From positions 1-38,664 of the forward strand of contig JAEELB010000159.1 of assembly GCA_016288705.1 (NCBI GenBank): a stretch of DNA of 38,664 nt. Direction: 5' to 3'. The first letter of the stretch is position 1. The number at the start of each line of letters is the position of its first letter. The position numbers and the translations under genes were made by a program. The DNA comes from Lachnospiraceae bacterium. Lineage in GTDB: Bacteria; Bacillota; Clostridia; Lachnospirales; Lachnospiraceae. Below, piece after piece: positions 1-8,593 of the stretch. The notes beneath the pieces are model-generated. The model did not search any database. It was not told the DNA's origin and saw only the letters and a list, made by a program, of their open reading frames with translations.

Positions 1-1
1 C

Positions 2-1291
2 ATGACCTACGAGACCTTTGTGCCTCTGATCCTGGTGCTCCTTCTGGCTGCCCTCTACGGGCTGTACGTCGTTAAGGACCTGAACATCAAAGGCTTTATG
101 CGGATAGCTCCCTTTTATATTGCCGGTTTTCTGTTTTTCCTCATCATGTATTACATATCTGTCCTCCACATGAAAAGGGTCCCCGAGGATTCCTCGGTAA
201 TGAAAGTGGTGAATGACTTTGCTTCCGACGAGAGGGTCTTCACCCTGGCCGATTACATAAAGGAGAATTTCATCGTGGCCTTTGCCCTTATCCCCGGCGC
301 CCAGTGCGGGAAACTCACGGCGGTCACATCCATGAGCGAGCTTCTGAAATATGACTTCGAATCGGTGTTTGCCGCTGCTGTCACCGGAGCGGCCTTTGTC
401 CTCTCGCTTCTGAAAGCCAGGGCGGCGGCCTTCGGGAAAATGTTCGCGTACCTTGTGATCTGCTTTGCCGGGATCGTCCTTTCCTCCACCGTGTGGGTCT
501 TTTCCAATCAGGGGTACAATCTGATGGCGTATCAGACCGTGAACTACAGCAGGACCAGTTATTTCTCTTATTACTTCATATGCGCCTTTATCACAGTCAT
601 CCTTTTGATGCTTCTGGGCATAAAGGCGCCGGCGGTGAAGATCATCGTCCCTGCTGCGGTATTTCTGTCTTCCGTCTATCTGATAGTGTGCACCCTGGAG
701 CATAACCGGGTCTGGGCCGAATACGCCTTTTCGGACACTCATTCAAGGGTGCTGGTCTACGCCAGATTCTTTCAGACCGAGGAATTTCAGTCGCTCCCCG
801 AGGGGGCGAACATCTATCTGGACGGGGAATACGAGACCGTGTTCGCTTCCGGATGGTCGCGGCTCTACTGTGAGAAGGAGAGGAATTTCTTCTGGAAGGA
901 GGAGGCTGTCGATCTGTCCGAACCCACTTATTTCCTGCATTACAGCAGCGATACCAGGAGCGTCTATTTCGGACTGGTGGGTCCCGGATTCAAGACCGAC
1001 GACATCTATGTGACTTCCATGGAGGACCTGAGGGATTACGGCTTCAACGTGTCCAGGATCGGCGAGGCTGAAGGGACTCTTACTCTCAATTACGAGCAGG
1101 AAAAGGACTATTGCAGGGAAAACGTAGTCTACAGCCTTCACACCATGCCCTGGTTCATTGACGAGGGGCATTACGCCGATATCCGGGCCACGGGCATGGA
1201 CTGGTATTCCTTCGGGCTTATCCGTGGAGAACTTATGAACAGTTTAAGGGAGAACCCGGGATCCTCCAGATACCACGGCTGGGAGGAGTGA
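2..1291 (+). CDS. Multi-pass membrane protein of a glycan locus, probably 5'-truncated
   Basis: An open frame of 429 codons starts at the second base of the window, so its true start may lie upstream; no ribosome site can be seen. Six hydrophobic segments are visible at about residues 6-24, 36-56, 120-138, 147-167, 187-206 and 212-232. They are followed by a hydrophilic C-terminal part of about 195 residues (235-429) rich in Tyr, Trp and Asp/Glu, probably extracytoplasmic. I do not recognise a catalytic motif. The layout (membrane helices, then a soluble tail) and the three glycosyltransferases directly downstream suggest a polyprenyl-sugar-dependent membrane glycosyltransferase or another surface-polysaccharide membrane protein, but this is inference from position only. 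The next gene begins 54 bases later with no terminator between, so they are probably co-transcribed. Confidence 0.6.
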   Translation: MTYETFVPLILVLLLAALYGLYVVKDLNIKGFMRIAPFYIAGFLFFLIMYYISVLHMKRVPEDSSVMKVVNDFASDERVFTLADYIKENFIVAFALIPGAQCGKLTAVTSMSELLKYDFESVFAAAVTGAAFVLSLLKARAAAFGKMFAYLVICFAGIVLSSTVWVFSNQGYNLMAYQTVNYSRTSYFSYYFICAFITVILLMLLGIKAPAVKIIVPAAVFLSSVYLIVCTLEHNRVWAEYAFSDTHSRVLVYARFFQTEEFQSLPEGANIYLDGEYETVFASGWSRLYCEKERNFFWKEEAVDLSEPTYFLHYSSDTRSVYFGLVGPGFKTDDIYVTSMEDLRDYGFNVSRIGEAEGTLTLNYEQEKDYCRENVVYSLHTMPWFIDEGHYADIRATGMDWYSFGLIRGELMNSLRENPGSSRYHGWEE

Positions 1292-1345
1292 TCCGGAGAG
1301 CTTGTCCGGGGCCTGAGAGGGACCTGCTTTTGAGGTGCTGGTGAT

Positions 1346-2371
1346 ATGAAAAAAGAACTTGACCGGGAGGGGAAAGCATTGAGAGACGGAGGATCCTTCG
1401 GAGCGCAGGAGGTGGATCTGTCGGTGATCATCCCTCATTATGATTCCGCGGACACTCTCGACAGGCTCCTCGGGACAATCCCCCAAAGGGAGAACCTTCA
1501 GGTGATAGTGGTGGATGACAGGTCCTCCGAGGCGGAACGGGAAAAACTGAGAGCCCTTTCCGAAAAGTATCCCCATGCGGAATTCTGCTCCAACGACCGG
1601 GAGAGGAAAGGGGCGGGCACCTGCAGGAATATCGGTATAGAGCGGGCAAAGGGGAAGTGGCTTGTCTTTGCGGATGCGGACGATTATTTCCTGCCCGGAA
1701 TGTACGACGTTCTGAGCGCCTCCTTCGGGTCTTCCTCCGATATAGTGTTCTTCGTGCCGGAAAGCGTAAAGCTTCCCTCCGGGACGCCGGGCGACAGGCA
1801 CAAGATGTTTGAGACCGCGGTCATGATGTACATAGAGGACCCTTCCTTTGCGAATTATATCAGGATGAAGTCCTCCATAGGAAACACCACTCCCGTTGCC
1901 AAGATGATCAGAGCGTCCCTTGTCCGGAAGCACCGCATAAGATATTCGGAGATACTCCAGGCAAACGACGTCATGTTCTGGACAAAGGCGGGGTACCATG
2001 CGGGTTCCGCATCAGCCGTGCCGGAACACATATATTGCATCACGGACAGCGACGGCAGCATGACCCATGATATGACCTGGGAGAACTACAGGATCAGGAT
2101 AAATGAACATATAAGGGTCTGCAGATTTTGTGTTAAGCATTATCCGCCGGAGGAACTCAGATATGTCCACGCCGTAAGCATAAATAACGTTGCGGGTGTC
2201 CTGACGAGAGGATTCGGCGTAAGGAGGGCCATGTCCGTGTACAGGAAGTACAGGAAATACCGTGTGCCCTTATTTACGGAGGAGACCATAAAGCTAATGC
2301 TCTTCCGCAGGGGATTCTTCCGCGGCGGACACGGGAAGAGAAAGGGCTCCTTTCCCCGGGACGGGGTCTGA
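1346..2371 (+). CDS. Family 2 glycosyltransferase
   Basis: A predicted cytoplasmic inverting glycosyltransferase of 341 residues with a GT-A fold. The N-terminal nucleotide-binding strand reads DLSVIIPHYDSADTL (about residues 24-38), followed by VIVVDDRSS and the metal-binding FADADD motif near residue 110, the usual order for this family. The sugar donor and acceptor cannot be told from sequence. The start ATG has a GAGGTG ribosome site eight bases upstream. The C-terminal 70 residues are strongly basic with no clear membrane helix. It lies in a run of four glycan genes and is probably transcribed with them. Family assignment is firm; the specific role is unknown. Confidence 0.85.
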   Translation: MKKELDREGKALRDGGSFGAQEVDLSVIIPHYDSADTLDRLLGTIPQRENLQVIVVDDRSSEAEREKLRALSEKYPHAEFCSNDRERKGAGTCRNIGIERAKGKWLVFADADDYFLPGMYDVLSASFGSSSDIVFFVPESVKLPSGTPGDRHKMFETAVMMYIEDPSFANYIRMKSSIGNTTPVAKMIRASLVRKHRIRYSEILQANDVMFWTKAGYHAGSASAVPEHIYCITDSDGSMTHDMTWENYRIRINEHIRVCRFCVKHYPPEELRYVHAVSINNVAGVLTRGFGVRRAMSVYRKYRKYRVPLFTEETIKLMLFRRGFFRGGHGKRKGSFPRDGV

Positions 2372-2424
2372 CCGCTGAAGTCCCGGAATTGACAAGGACT
2401 CGGAAAATAGGATAACTTATTGAC

Positions 2425-3381
2425 ATGGCTCAGAACAGGACGGAAATGATCATACCCTGCAGGGATGAAGGGGAGTGCGTGGAACTCGTTTTTGACGAGA
2501 TATCCAGAGTCTTTTCGGAAAGCCTTCCCGATCACCCCTGGTCGGTGCTCTACGTTGACGACGGCAGCACGGACGATACCCTCCCGAAGATAAAAGCTCT
2601 TGCGGAAAAGCACGGGGAGGATAAGGTCCGTTATATCTCCCTTGCCAGAAATTTCGGCAAGGAAGCCGCCGTGTTTGCAGGGCTTTCAAACGCCCGGGGA
2701 GACTATGTCTGCCTCATGGATGCGGATCTCCAGCATCCTCCGGCGCTGATCCCCGAAATGATACAGGCCGTGGAGAGCGGAGAGTATGACTGCGCTGCGG
2801 CGAGACGGGTGTCAAGGCGCGGGGAACCTTTCATCAGGAGCGCTCTTTCCAAGGGCTTCTACGGCATCATAAATTTTGCCACCGGTATCGGACTGGTGCC
2901 CGGCATGACAGATTTCAGACTTATGCGGCGGGAGGTCGCGGAGGCAGTCACCTCGCTGCAGGAGAGAGAGCGGTTTCTGAAGGGTATCTATTCTTGGGTC
3001 GGATTCAAAACGAAGTGGATAGAATACGAGAATGTGGAGAGAGCCGCAGGCAGCACCAAATGGTCCATGGGCGGTCTGTGGAGTTACGCGAAGTCCGGAT
3101 ACATCGCCTTTGCCACCGCTCCTTTGAGGGGAGTGATCTACATGGGCATGGTGATCGTCCTCATTTCCCTTATCTACGGGATCTATGTATATATTCAGGC
3201 GAAGACCGGCGCCAGAGTCTGGACCGACACCCTTACCATCATCCTTTTGCTCTTATTTATCGGAGGGACCATCATTACCATACTGGGCGTGATAGGAGAG
3301 TATCTGGCCCGGGTTTACATGGAGGTAAAGAACCGTCCCATTTACATAGCAAAAGAAAAGAATTTTGGGGAGAATTCCTGA
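2425..3381 (+). CDS. Membrane-anchored family 2 glycosyltransferase (GtrB/DPM1-like)
   Basis: This 318-residue protein matches the GtrB/ArnC/DPM1 type that moves a sugar from a nucleotide donor to polyprenyl phosphate at the inner face of the membrane. Visible features are the N-terminal MIIPCRDEGE strand, VLYVDDGSTDDT (41-52), the LARNFGKEAA segment (73-82), MDADLQHP with its DxD-type motif (98-105), and two C-terminal transmembrane helices at about 236-257 and 270-292. The length is typical of the family. It would supply a lipid-linked sugar to a membrane glycosyltransferase, and the membrane protein at the start of the window is a possible partner. The next gene starts immediately at its stop codon, so translation is probably coupled. 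Confidence 0.88.
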   Translation: MAQNRTEMIIPCRDEGECVELVFDEISRVFSESLPDHPWSVLYVDDGSTDDTLPKIKALAEKHGEDKVRYISLARNFGKEAAVFAGLSNARGDYVCLMDADLQHPPALIPEMIQAVESGEYDCAAARRVSRRGEPFIRSALSKGFYGIINFATGIGLVPGMTDFRLMRREVAEAVTSLQERERFLKGIYSWVGFKTKWIEYENVERAAGSTKWSMGGLWSYAKSGYIAFATAPLRGVIYMGMVIVLISLIYGIYVYIQAKTGARVWTDTLTIILLLLFIGGTIITILGVIGEYLARVYMEVKNRPIYIAKEKNFGENS

Positions 3382-4404
3382 TTGAACTATGATATTTCCG
3401 TCATAATACCTGCATACAACTCCGCGGATACCCTGGAAATGACGCTGAAAAGCGTGAGGCGCCAGCGCTTTGACCAGAAGAGGGTGCAGATCCTGGTGAT
3501 CGATGGGGGCTCTGCCGACCGGACGCGCGAGATCGCCGGAAAATACGGCGCCTCTGTCATCGACAACCCCAAAAGGCTTCCTGAGCCGGCAAAGCTGATA
3601 GGGATCAGGGCTTCTTCCGGGAAATACGGCGTGTTTCTCGACTCGGACGAGATCTTCAGATCCTCCCGGACCTTTGAGAGAAGGTTTTCTTTTCTGGAAA
3701 CCCATGAAAACATAAAGAATATGGTGAGCAGCGGAAGACTGAACGCCCCCGGAGCGCCGGGGGTGGTCAGGTACGCCAACGCCGTCGGGGATCCCTTTTC
3801 GAATTTCGTATACCTGCATTACAACGGCTACGACAGGATCCGTTCCATGAAGAAGGCCTTTCCCCACCGGGAGGAGGGGAGCGCGGTGATCTACGATCTG
3901 TCCCGGGCCGATTTTCTGCCTCTCTACGATGCGGGAGGACACACCTTCGACCTTTCCTTTGTGAAGGAAATGCTGTCCGAAAGCGGGGATCCGGAGAACC
4001 TGGTCTCAAACCTCTTCGACAGGATAGTCCTTGAAACCGGAGTGACCGCGCAGCTTAAAGGTGACCCCATCTATCACATACCTCCGATGGATCCGGAGGT
4101 CTACAGGAGGAAGCTCAGGTGGAGGATCATCAACAGCCTCTTCGGGAGCATAGGGGGCGTCGGGTTTGCGGAGAGGAGAAAGACCAGTCATTTCCTCAGA
4201 CGGAGACAGTACGGATACGTTCTGTACTGTACAGCGGTTTTCCCTGTGATATACGATGCATTCCGGATGGCCCTGATGTACGGGGATTCGTACTTTCTTT
4301 CCCACGTTTACTGGAATTATTACGTTTTCTTTAATATCGCGTATTTCTGCGGCAGAAAGCTCCTTAACAGACCGCCCGAAACGGAAAAAGGATACGGTAA
4401 ATGA
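3382..4404 (+). CDS. Family 2 glycosyltransferase
   Basis: This is a 340-residue GT-A glycosyltransferase. It opens with NYDISVIIPAYNSADTL, then has VLVIDGGSADRT near residue 45 and the FLDSDE metal-binding motif near residue 90. The C-terminal half is less conserved and has aromatic stretches (about 275-325) but no certain membrane helix. The start is a TTG directly abutting the TGA of the previous gene (TGATTG), which points to coupled translation; an ATG start is not available near the N-terminal strand. Donor and acceptor are unknown. It is the last gene of the first glycan group; a probable promoter for the next gene follows at 4423. Confidence 0.85.
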   Translation: MNYDISVIIPAYNSADTLEMTLKSVRRQRFDQKRVQILVIDGGSADRTREIAGKYGASVIDNPKRLPEPAKLIGIRASSGKYGVFLDSDEIFRSSRTFERRFSFLETHENIKNMVSSGRLNAPGAPGVVRYANAVGDPFSNFVYLHYNGYDRIRSMKKAFPHREEGSAVIYDLSRADFLPLYDAGGHTFDLSFVKEMLSESGDPENLVSNLFDRIVLETGVTAQLKGDPIYHIPPMDPEVYRRKLRWRIINSLFGSIGGVGFAERRKTSHFLRRRQYGYVLYCTAVFPVIYDAFRMALMYGDSYFLSHVYWNYYVFFNIAYFCGRKLLNRPPETEKGYGK

Positions 4405-4422
4405 CCCGGAGGGAGCTTTTTC

Positions 4423-4451
4423 TTGCCAAACCCCGATATTGATGATAATAT
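4423..4451 (+). promoter_or_regulatory. Probable vegetative (sigma-A) promoter for the degV gene
   Basis: TTGCCA at 4423-4428 and TAATAT at 4446-4451 are separated by exactly 17 bases, a good match to the housekeeping consensus. The start codon of the DegV gene is 43 bases downstream of the -10 element. Seen directly; activity is inferred. Confidence 0.55.
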
Positions 4452-4494
4452 TACGCGTATTGTGCTTACGGGATTTACTTACAGAGGGTGAGGG

Positions 4495-5370
4495 ATGAGT
4501 GATTACAGAATAATAACCGATGCCTGCAGCGACCTGCTTCCCAATCTTGTGAAGGAGCTTGATATCATGGTGATCCCCATGGAAGTGACCATGACGGACG
4601 GCAGGGTGTTTTATCATCATTATGACTACAGGGAAATGAGTGCGAAGGATTTTTACGATGTGATCAGAAGCGGCGTCATGGCTTCCACATCCCAGATCAC
4701 TCCCCAGAAATATATCGAGTATTTCACCCCTGTGCTTGAAAACGGTGAGGATCTGATCTACATAGCCCTGTCGGGAGGGCTCTCACAGACCTACTCCTCC
4801 AGCGTCGTGGCTGTGGGGGAACTGAGGGAAAAATATCCCGACAGGAAGATATACACCTTTGATTCCCTCGCCGGAGCGGGGGGACAGGGGCTCATAACCG
4901 TTGAGGCCGCCAGGAAAAGGAAGAGCGGATCCGGCATCGATGAGACCGCGGACTGGCTCCGGGAAAATATCCTCAGGATGGCGAGCCTGTGGACGGTCGA
5001 CGATCTGTTCCACCTCAAGAGAGGCGGACGCGTCAAAGCGGGGGCGGCCATCATAGGCACGGCCCTCAGCATCAAGCCCTACGGAGTGATAGAGGAGGAC
5101 GGGACTCTTCCCATGGTGGGCAAGTGCCGCGGCAAAAAGTCCAGCCTCCACAAACTCTTTGAGATGATGAGCCGGCTGCAGTCGGATCCCGAAGGGGAAG
5201 CGATGATCTGCCACTGCGACGCCGCTGACGACGCGAATTCGCTTAAGAACCTGATCCTTGAGGCCTACCCGAAAAAGAAGGTGTATTCCGTCAATGTGGG
5301 GCCCGTGATCGGGGCTCATCTCGGTCCCGGAGCGGTGACGCTGTTCTTCTGGGCCACCGGAAGAAAGTAA
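4495..5370 (+). CDS. DegV family fatty-acid-binding protein
   Basis: A 291-residue protein of the DegV family. Members bind a fatty acid in a cleft between two alpha/beta domains and in Firmicutes act as fatty-acid carriers for fatty acid kinase (FakB-type). Typical features are the N-terminal YRIITDACSDLLP strand, the STSQITPQKY segment near residue 63 that lines the head-group pocket, IYTFDSLAGAGGQG near residue 117, and LKRGGRVKAGAA near residue 177. The length is usual for the family. The ATG is preceded by a GAGGGTGAGGG ribosome site and a good promoter at 4423. It has no obvious link to flagella and is probably a housekeeping lipid gene between two glycan or motility blocks. Confidence 0.9.
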   Translation: MSDYRIITDACSDLLPNLVKELDIMVIPMEVTMTDGRVFYHHYDYREMSAKDFYDVIRSGVMASTSQITPQKYIEYFTPVLENGEDLIYIALSGGLSQTYSSSVVAVGELREKYPDRKIYTFDSLAGAGGQGLITVEAARKRKSGSGIDETADWLRENILRMASLWTVDDLFHLKRGGRVKAGAAIIGTALSIKPYGVIEEDGTLPMVGKCRGKKSSLHKLFEMMSRLQSDPEGEAMICHCDAADDANSLKNLILEAYPKKKVYSVNVGPVIGAHLGPGAVTLFFWATGRK

Positions 5371-5401
5371 GGGAAAGTTTTATTTGCAGATGGAGGGAAA
5401 T

Positions 5402-5938
5402 ATGTTAAGGAAAAGCTTTGTAAAATTGCTGGCGGCGGTGATGTGCGCTGTCATGCTCTCTCCCGCGGCAGCGGTGAAGACCCATGCGATGTCAGGCCTG
5501 TCCACCTTTACCACCACTTCGCCCTACGATCCCGCCAGGGATACGAACATGATCACGGCCGCGTCCCGCATCAACGGCTGTGTGCTGCAGCCCGGCCAGG
5601 AGTTTTCTTTCAGCAATACCATACTCCCGCGGAAGACAGCCAACGGCTACGTGTATGCCGAAACGGTGCTGAAGAACGGCAGGGTGGTAGGAGGCTGGGG
5701 AGACGGCATCTGTCAGGTTTCCACCACTCTCTACGACGCTCTTCTTCTGGCAGGCATACCGCCCATAGAGAGGCATCCCCATTCCTCTCCGGTGACCTAC
5801 GTGCCCGAAGGCCTTGACGCGGCCATTTCCACCCCCGCTCACAAGGATTTCAGGTTCAGGAACACCCTGAGCGTTCCCATCGTTATCGGGGCGTCGGTAA
5901 ACAGGGGTACCGTAACTGTGAGCATAGCAAGTCTCTGA
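5402..5938 (+). CDS. Secreted small VanW-domain protein
   Basis: A 178-residue protein with an N-terminal signal peptide (basic MLRKSFVK, hydrophobic core to about residue 24, likely cleavage after an Ala-rich stretch) followed by one VanW-like domain. The domain shows FSFSNTILPR, the central GDGICQVSTTLYDALLLAG and a C-terminal strand FRNTLSVPIVIGA. VanW domains occur in secreted or cell-wall proteins of Gram-positive bacteria; their biochemical role is not settled and the name does not imply vancomycin resistance. A TTG further upstream at 5384 is open in frame, but the ATG at 5402 has GGAGGG just upstream and gives a clean signal peptide, so I chose it. It lies 31 bases after degV and ends at a terminator. 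Confidence 0.82.
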   Translation: MLRKSFVKLLAAVMCAVMLSPAAAVKTHAMSGLSTFTTTSPYDPARDTNMITAASRINGCVLQPGQEFSFSNTILPRKTANGYVYAETVLKNGRVVGGWGDGICQVSTTLYDALLLAGIPPIERHPHSSPVTYVPEGLDAAISTPAHKDFRFRNTLSVPIVIGASVNRGTVTVSIASL

Positions 5939-5950
5939 TCGAACATATCT

Positions 5951-5998
5951 GCGCAGCGCGGATGAGCCTTTTGACGGGCGTTTGCGCTGCGCGGTCTT
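5951..5998 (+). terminator. Probable rho-independent terminator after the VanW gene
   Basis: The inverted repeat GCGCAGCGC (5951-5959) / GCGCTGCGC (5984-5992), with a 24-base loop, is followed by a T-rich run (GGTCTTTATTTT). It separates the degV-VanW unit from the sigma-28 promoter of flgM. Confidence 0.6.
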
Positions 5999-6027
5999 TA
6001 TTTTCATGATTCCCTTTTTTTCGGGTC

Positions 6028-6054
6028 TAAAGTAAATCTGATTTCATCCGATAT
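6028..6054 (+). promoter_or_regulatory. Sigma-28 (SigD) promoter of the flgM operon
   Basis: TAAA at 6028-6031, a 16-base spacer and CCGATAT at 6048-6054 match the SigD/FliA consensus (TAAA, about 15 bases, CCGATAT). The same arrangement appears before flaG and fliC. It lies 65 bases upstream of the flgM start. Confidence 0.85.
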
Positions 6055-6069
6055 AAAGATTGCAGGCGA

Positions 6070-6108
6070 GAGCACGGACAGCTCGAGCCATATATAAGAG
6101 CAAAGGAG
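6070..6108 (+). promoter_or_regulatory. Candidate CsrA-binding hairpin in the flgM leader
   Basis: The transcript from the 6028 promoter contains the short hairpin GAGC-ACGGACA-GCTC (6070-6084), with GGA in the loop, about 20 bases ahead of the AAAGGAG ribosome site (6102-6108). CsrA binds GGA in hairpin loops, often with a second site on the Shine-Dalgarno. The hairpin is seen; binding is inferred. Confidence 0.4.
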
Positions 6109-6118
6109 TTGATGATCT

Positions 6119-6394
6119 ATGCGTATCGAAGCTTACAGTCAGATCCAGCAGATTTACGGGGCTCAGAAGGCCAGAAGCACGGCGAAGACGGAGAAGGTGT
6201 CATTTTCGGACAGCCTTCAGATCTCACAGAAGGGCAAGGATATCCAGACTGCCAAGGCCGCTTTGGCCAGGACTCCCGATGTCAGGGCTTCCCTGGTCGA
6301 GAACGTAAAGAAAAGGCTTGAGAGCGGCACCTACAATGTCACCGCGGATCAGTTCGCGGACAGGATATTCGCATCAGATGAGAAACTGGCGTAA
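6119..6394 (+). CDS. flgM: Anti-sigma-28 factor FlgM
   Basis: This 91-residue protein has FlgM size and character. The N-terminal half is polar and probably disordered, and the C-terminal half carries the sigma-binding helices (VRASLVENVKKRLESG, then VTADQFADRIF). FlgM binds sigma-28 in the cytoplasm and keeps late flagellar genes off until the hook-basal body is complete; in flagella that export FlgM this relieves the block. The gene is first in the operon behind its own sigma-28 promoter, giving the negative feedback usual for this gene. The ATG at 6119 is ten bases from an AAAGGAG site; an ATG at 6112 is in another frame. The next gene starts three bases after its stop. Confidence 0.9.
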   Translation: MRIEAYSQIQQIYGAQKARSTAKTEKVSFSDSLQISQKGKDIQTAKAALARTPDVRASLVENVKKRLESGTYNVTADQFADRIFASDEKLA

Positions 6395-6397
6395 AGC

Positions 6398-6916
6398 ATG
6401 GCCAGTCTGATGGAGAACCTCATAGGCGTCCTCAACGAGGAATGCGATGCCTACGAGCAGTTGCTCAAGGTATCCATGAAGAAGACGCCTGCAATAGTAT
6501 CCGACGATCTTGAAGCCCTGTCGAAGATCACGGAAGAAGAACAGGAGATCGTTGACAAGATCTCATCCATAGATCGCAGAAGATCTGAAGGGTGGGCGGA
6601 TATAGCGAACGTACTGAACAAGGATGTGAAGACGCTCAAGCTCAGGGACCTCATCAGTCTTATGGAGAAGCAGCCAAAGGAACAGAAGGCGCTGTCGGAG
6701 ATCTACGACCGGCTCCATAATGTCACTAAAGAGGTGGGAAGAGTCAACAAACAAAATCAGGAGCTGTTGGAAAGCGCGCTTGATTTGGTACGTTACACAA
6801 TGAACGTCATTCAGTCAGCCAAGTCCGCTCCCGGCAATGCAAATTACAACGGGATGGCCGAAAACGCAGGAGATACCCTGGGAAGCGCTCGCAGTTCCTT
6901 CGATGCAAAACAGTAA
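6398..6916 (+). CDS. flgN: FlgN-like export chaperone for hook-associated proteins
   Basis: A 172-residue, almost entirely helical protein with heptad-like spacing (residues 1-130) and a flexible Gly/Asn/Ser-rich tail. This is the profile of FlgN, the cytoplasmic chaperone that keeps FlgK and FlgL soluble and delivers them to the flagellar type III export gate. Its position between flgM and flgK is the standard Firmicutes arrangement and is the strongest evidence, because FlgN sequences diverge widely. The start ATG lies three bases after flgM and there is no separate promoter, so it is co-transcribed. A second protein of similar type is encoded at 15621. Confidence 0.8.
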   Translation: MASLMENLIGVLNEECDAYEQLLKVSMKKTPAIVSDDLEALSKITEEEQEIVDKISSIDRRRSEGWADIANVLNKDVKTLKLRDLISLMEKQPKEQKALSEIYDRLHNVTKEVGRVNKQNQELLESALDLVRYTMNVIQSAKSAPGNANYNGMAENAGDTLGSARSSFDAKQ

Positions 6917-6929
6917 GGAGAGGTAAGAT

Positions 6930-8579
6930 ATGCCTTTGATGAGCAGCCTTTATCTCGGGGTCTCCGGTCTTCAGACCTCCTCGAATGCGCTTAATACAAC
7001 GGCGCATAATATGTCTAACGTCGATACTGCCGGTTATACCAGACAGCAGATATCCCAGGCCACCAGGACTTACGTGAATGTGAGCAACATGATGAAGCCC
7101 GACGGCAAGATGCAGACGGGACTCGGCGTGGTATATGCGGAGACCCGCCAGGTCAGGGATTATTTTCTGGACAGGAGCCTCAGGCAGGAAAGCGGAAGGA
7201 AGGAATTCTATTCCGAACAGACCAAGGCCGCGGAGCAGATAGAGGATATCCTGGGGGAATCCGGGGCCGGGATCTCTTTTTCAAGGTCTCTCGACAATCT
7301 CTGGGTGGCTGTGGAGGAACTGGACAAGGACCCCACGAGCCTCACCAATCAGAGCCTCTTCATCACCCGCTGCGGTGAATTCGTTGAAAACGCAAATGAT
7401 GTTTACGACAGTCTCAAGGAGTATCAGCAGAACCTGAACGCCACTGTCGTGAATTATGTCGATTCCATAAATAAGGCTGCGGCCCGCATAGAAGAGCTGA
7501 ATCAGCAGATAGTGAAGATTGAGGGCGGAAAGCTTGAGAACGCCAACGATCTCCGGGACGAGAGAAACGCTCTTCTGGATAAACTTTCAAGCTATGCTTC
7601 CATCAAGTTTACCGAAGACGGAGTGGGTTACGTTCACGTCCAGCTGGAAGGCAAGGATCTGGTAAAGGGCGGGACCGTAAATAAGATCGATATCTACACC
7701 GACCCCAGGACCGGCTTTGACACTCCTTTCTGGAGCAATCTCGCAACCTATTCCGAAAGCTACTACAACGGTAATATCACAAAGACCGTGGATGAGGAGT
7801 CCCTTAAGGGGGCAAAGCTTTTCGACCTCACCAGAGAGATCGCCACGGAGTACAATAACGACATCGGAAGTCTTAAGGGCGTCCTCCTGGCAAGGGGAGA
7901 TCACTTCGCGACCTTTGCGGACATAGATCCCAACGATCCGGTGGCCATGGCAGATTACGAGGACGGCATTGCCCAGTCTTCCATCATGAACGCGGAAGCC
8001 GAGTTCGACATGCTGATCCACAACATCGTTTCGAAGATAAATGAGATCTTTTCGGGCAAAGGGGAGACTCCAAGCGCGAACCCGGTGACCATATTCACTG
8101 CCTTGTCCACCTCTTCCACGGACACTACCTCAAAGGACGGCGCGGTGTATCCTGATCAGGAAGATCTGAGGTGCGGGAACATTCATCTGAATCAGGCTCT
8201 CAAGGCCACTCCTTCACTGCTTTCCCTTAAGACTGCGGAAGGGGAGGAGGACAAGGTCGTCACCTCCGCTCTGAAGGATGCTTTTGAAGAAGAGTCCTAC
8301 ACCCTCAATCCTTCCGTGACCACCAGGGTTTCCTTCAACGGCTACTATAACGCCATGATCGGCCAGGTATCCAATGCGGGAAGCGTATTTAAATCAATAG
8401 AAGCGGCCCAGGAGATCACCGTGAATTCGTTGGATAACGCCAGACTTCAGGTGGTGGGGGTGAACTCGGATGAGGAACTCGAGTTCATGGTCATGTTCCA
8501 GAATGCCTACAACGCCTCCAGCCGTTTCATAAATGTAGTGAATTCCATGCTCGGGACGCTGATCGAGCAGATGCAGTAA
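6930..8579 (+). CDS. flgK: Flagellar hook-associated protein 1, FlgK (first copy)
   Basis: A 549-residue secreted hook-filament junction protein. The N-terminal flagellar rod/hook signature is clear (SLYLGVSGLQTSSNALNTTA, then NMSNVDTAGYTRQ at about 29-41), as is the C-terminal amphipathic helix EELEFMVMFQNAYNASSRF that forms the D0 core. The length is close to E. coli FlgK. It has an AAGGAGAGG ribosome site and lies 13 bases after the flgN-like gene. It has two cysteines (in TRCGEF and LRCGN), unusual for an extracellular flagellar part. A second full-length FlgK follows directly; which of the two is the main junction protein cannot be told from sequence. Confidence 0.92.
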   Translation: MPLMSSLYLGVSGLQTSSNALNTTAHNMSNVDTAGYTRQQISQATRTYVNVSNMMKPDGKMQTGLGVVYAETRQVRDYFLDRSLRQESGRKEFYSEQTKAAEQIEDILGESGAGISFSRSLDNLWVAVEELDKDPTSLTNQSLFITRCGEFVENANDVYDSLKEYQQNLNATVVNYVDSINKAAARIEELNQQIVKIEGGKLENANDLRDERNALLDKLSSYASIKFTEDGVGYVHVQLEGKDLVKGGTVNKIDIYTDPRTGFDTPFWSNLATYSESYYNGNITKTVDEESLKGAKLFDLTREIATEYNNDIGSLKGVLLARGDHFATFADIDPNDPVAMADYEDGIAQSSIMNAEAEFDMLIHNIVSKINEIFSGKGETPSANPVTIFTALSTSSTDTTSKDGAVYPDQEDLRCGNIHLNQALKATPSLLSLKTAEGEEDKVVTSALKDAFEEESYTLNPSVTTRVSFNGYYNAMIGQVSNAGSVFKSIEAAQEITVNSLDNARLQVVGVNSDEELEFMVMFQNAYNASSRFINVVNSMLGTLIEQMQ

Positions 8580-8593
8580 AAGGAGGGTAGATC

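Noticed and set aside
4360..4416. Pairing of AGCTCC and GGAGCT near the end of the third glycosyltransferase as a terminator.
   Set aside because: The arms are only six bases and the loop is about 45 bases, so it is not convincing despite the TTTTT that follows.
5384..5401. Upstream TTG start for the VanW-domain gene.
   Set aside because: It would put six residues before the signal peptide; the ATG at 5402 has a proper GGAGGG site.
5402..5938. Vancomycin resistance through VanW.
   Set aside because: There is no vanA/B-type ligase, vanH, vanX or VanRS nearby; VanW domains are common in Gram-positive secreted proteins and do not show resistance.
5933..6118. A hidden small gene between the VanW gene and flgM.
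   Set aside because: The interval is explained by a terminator, a sigma-28 promoter and a leader; short frames there lack ribosome sites.
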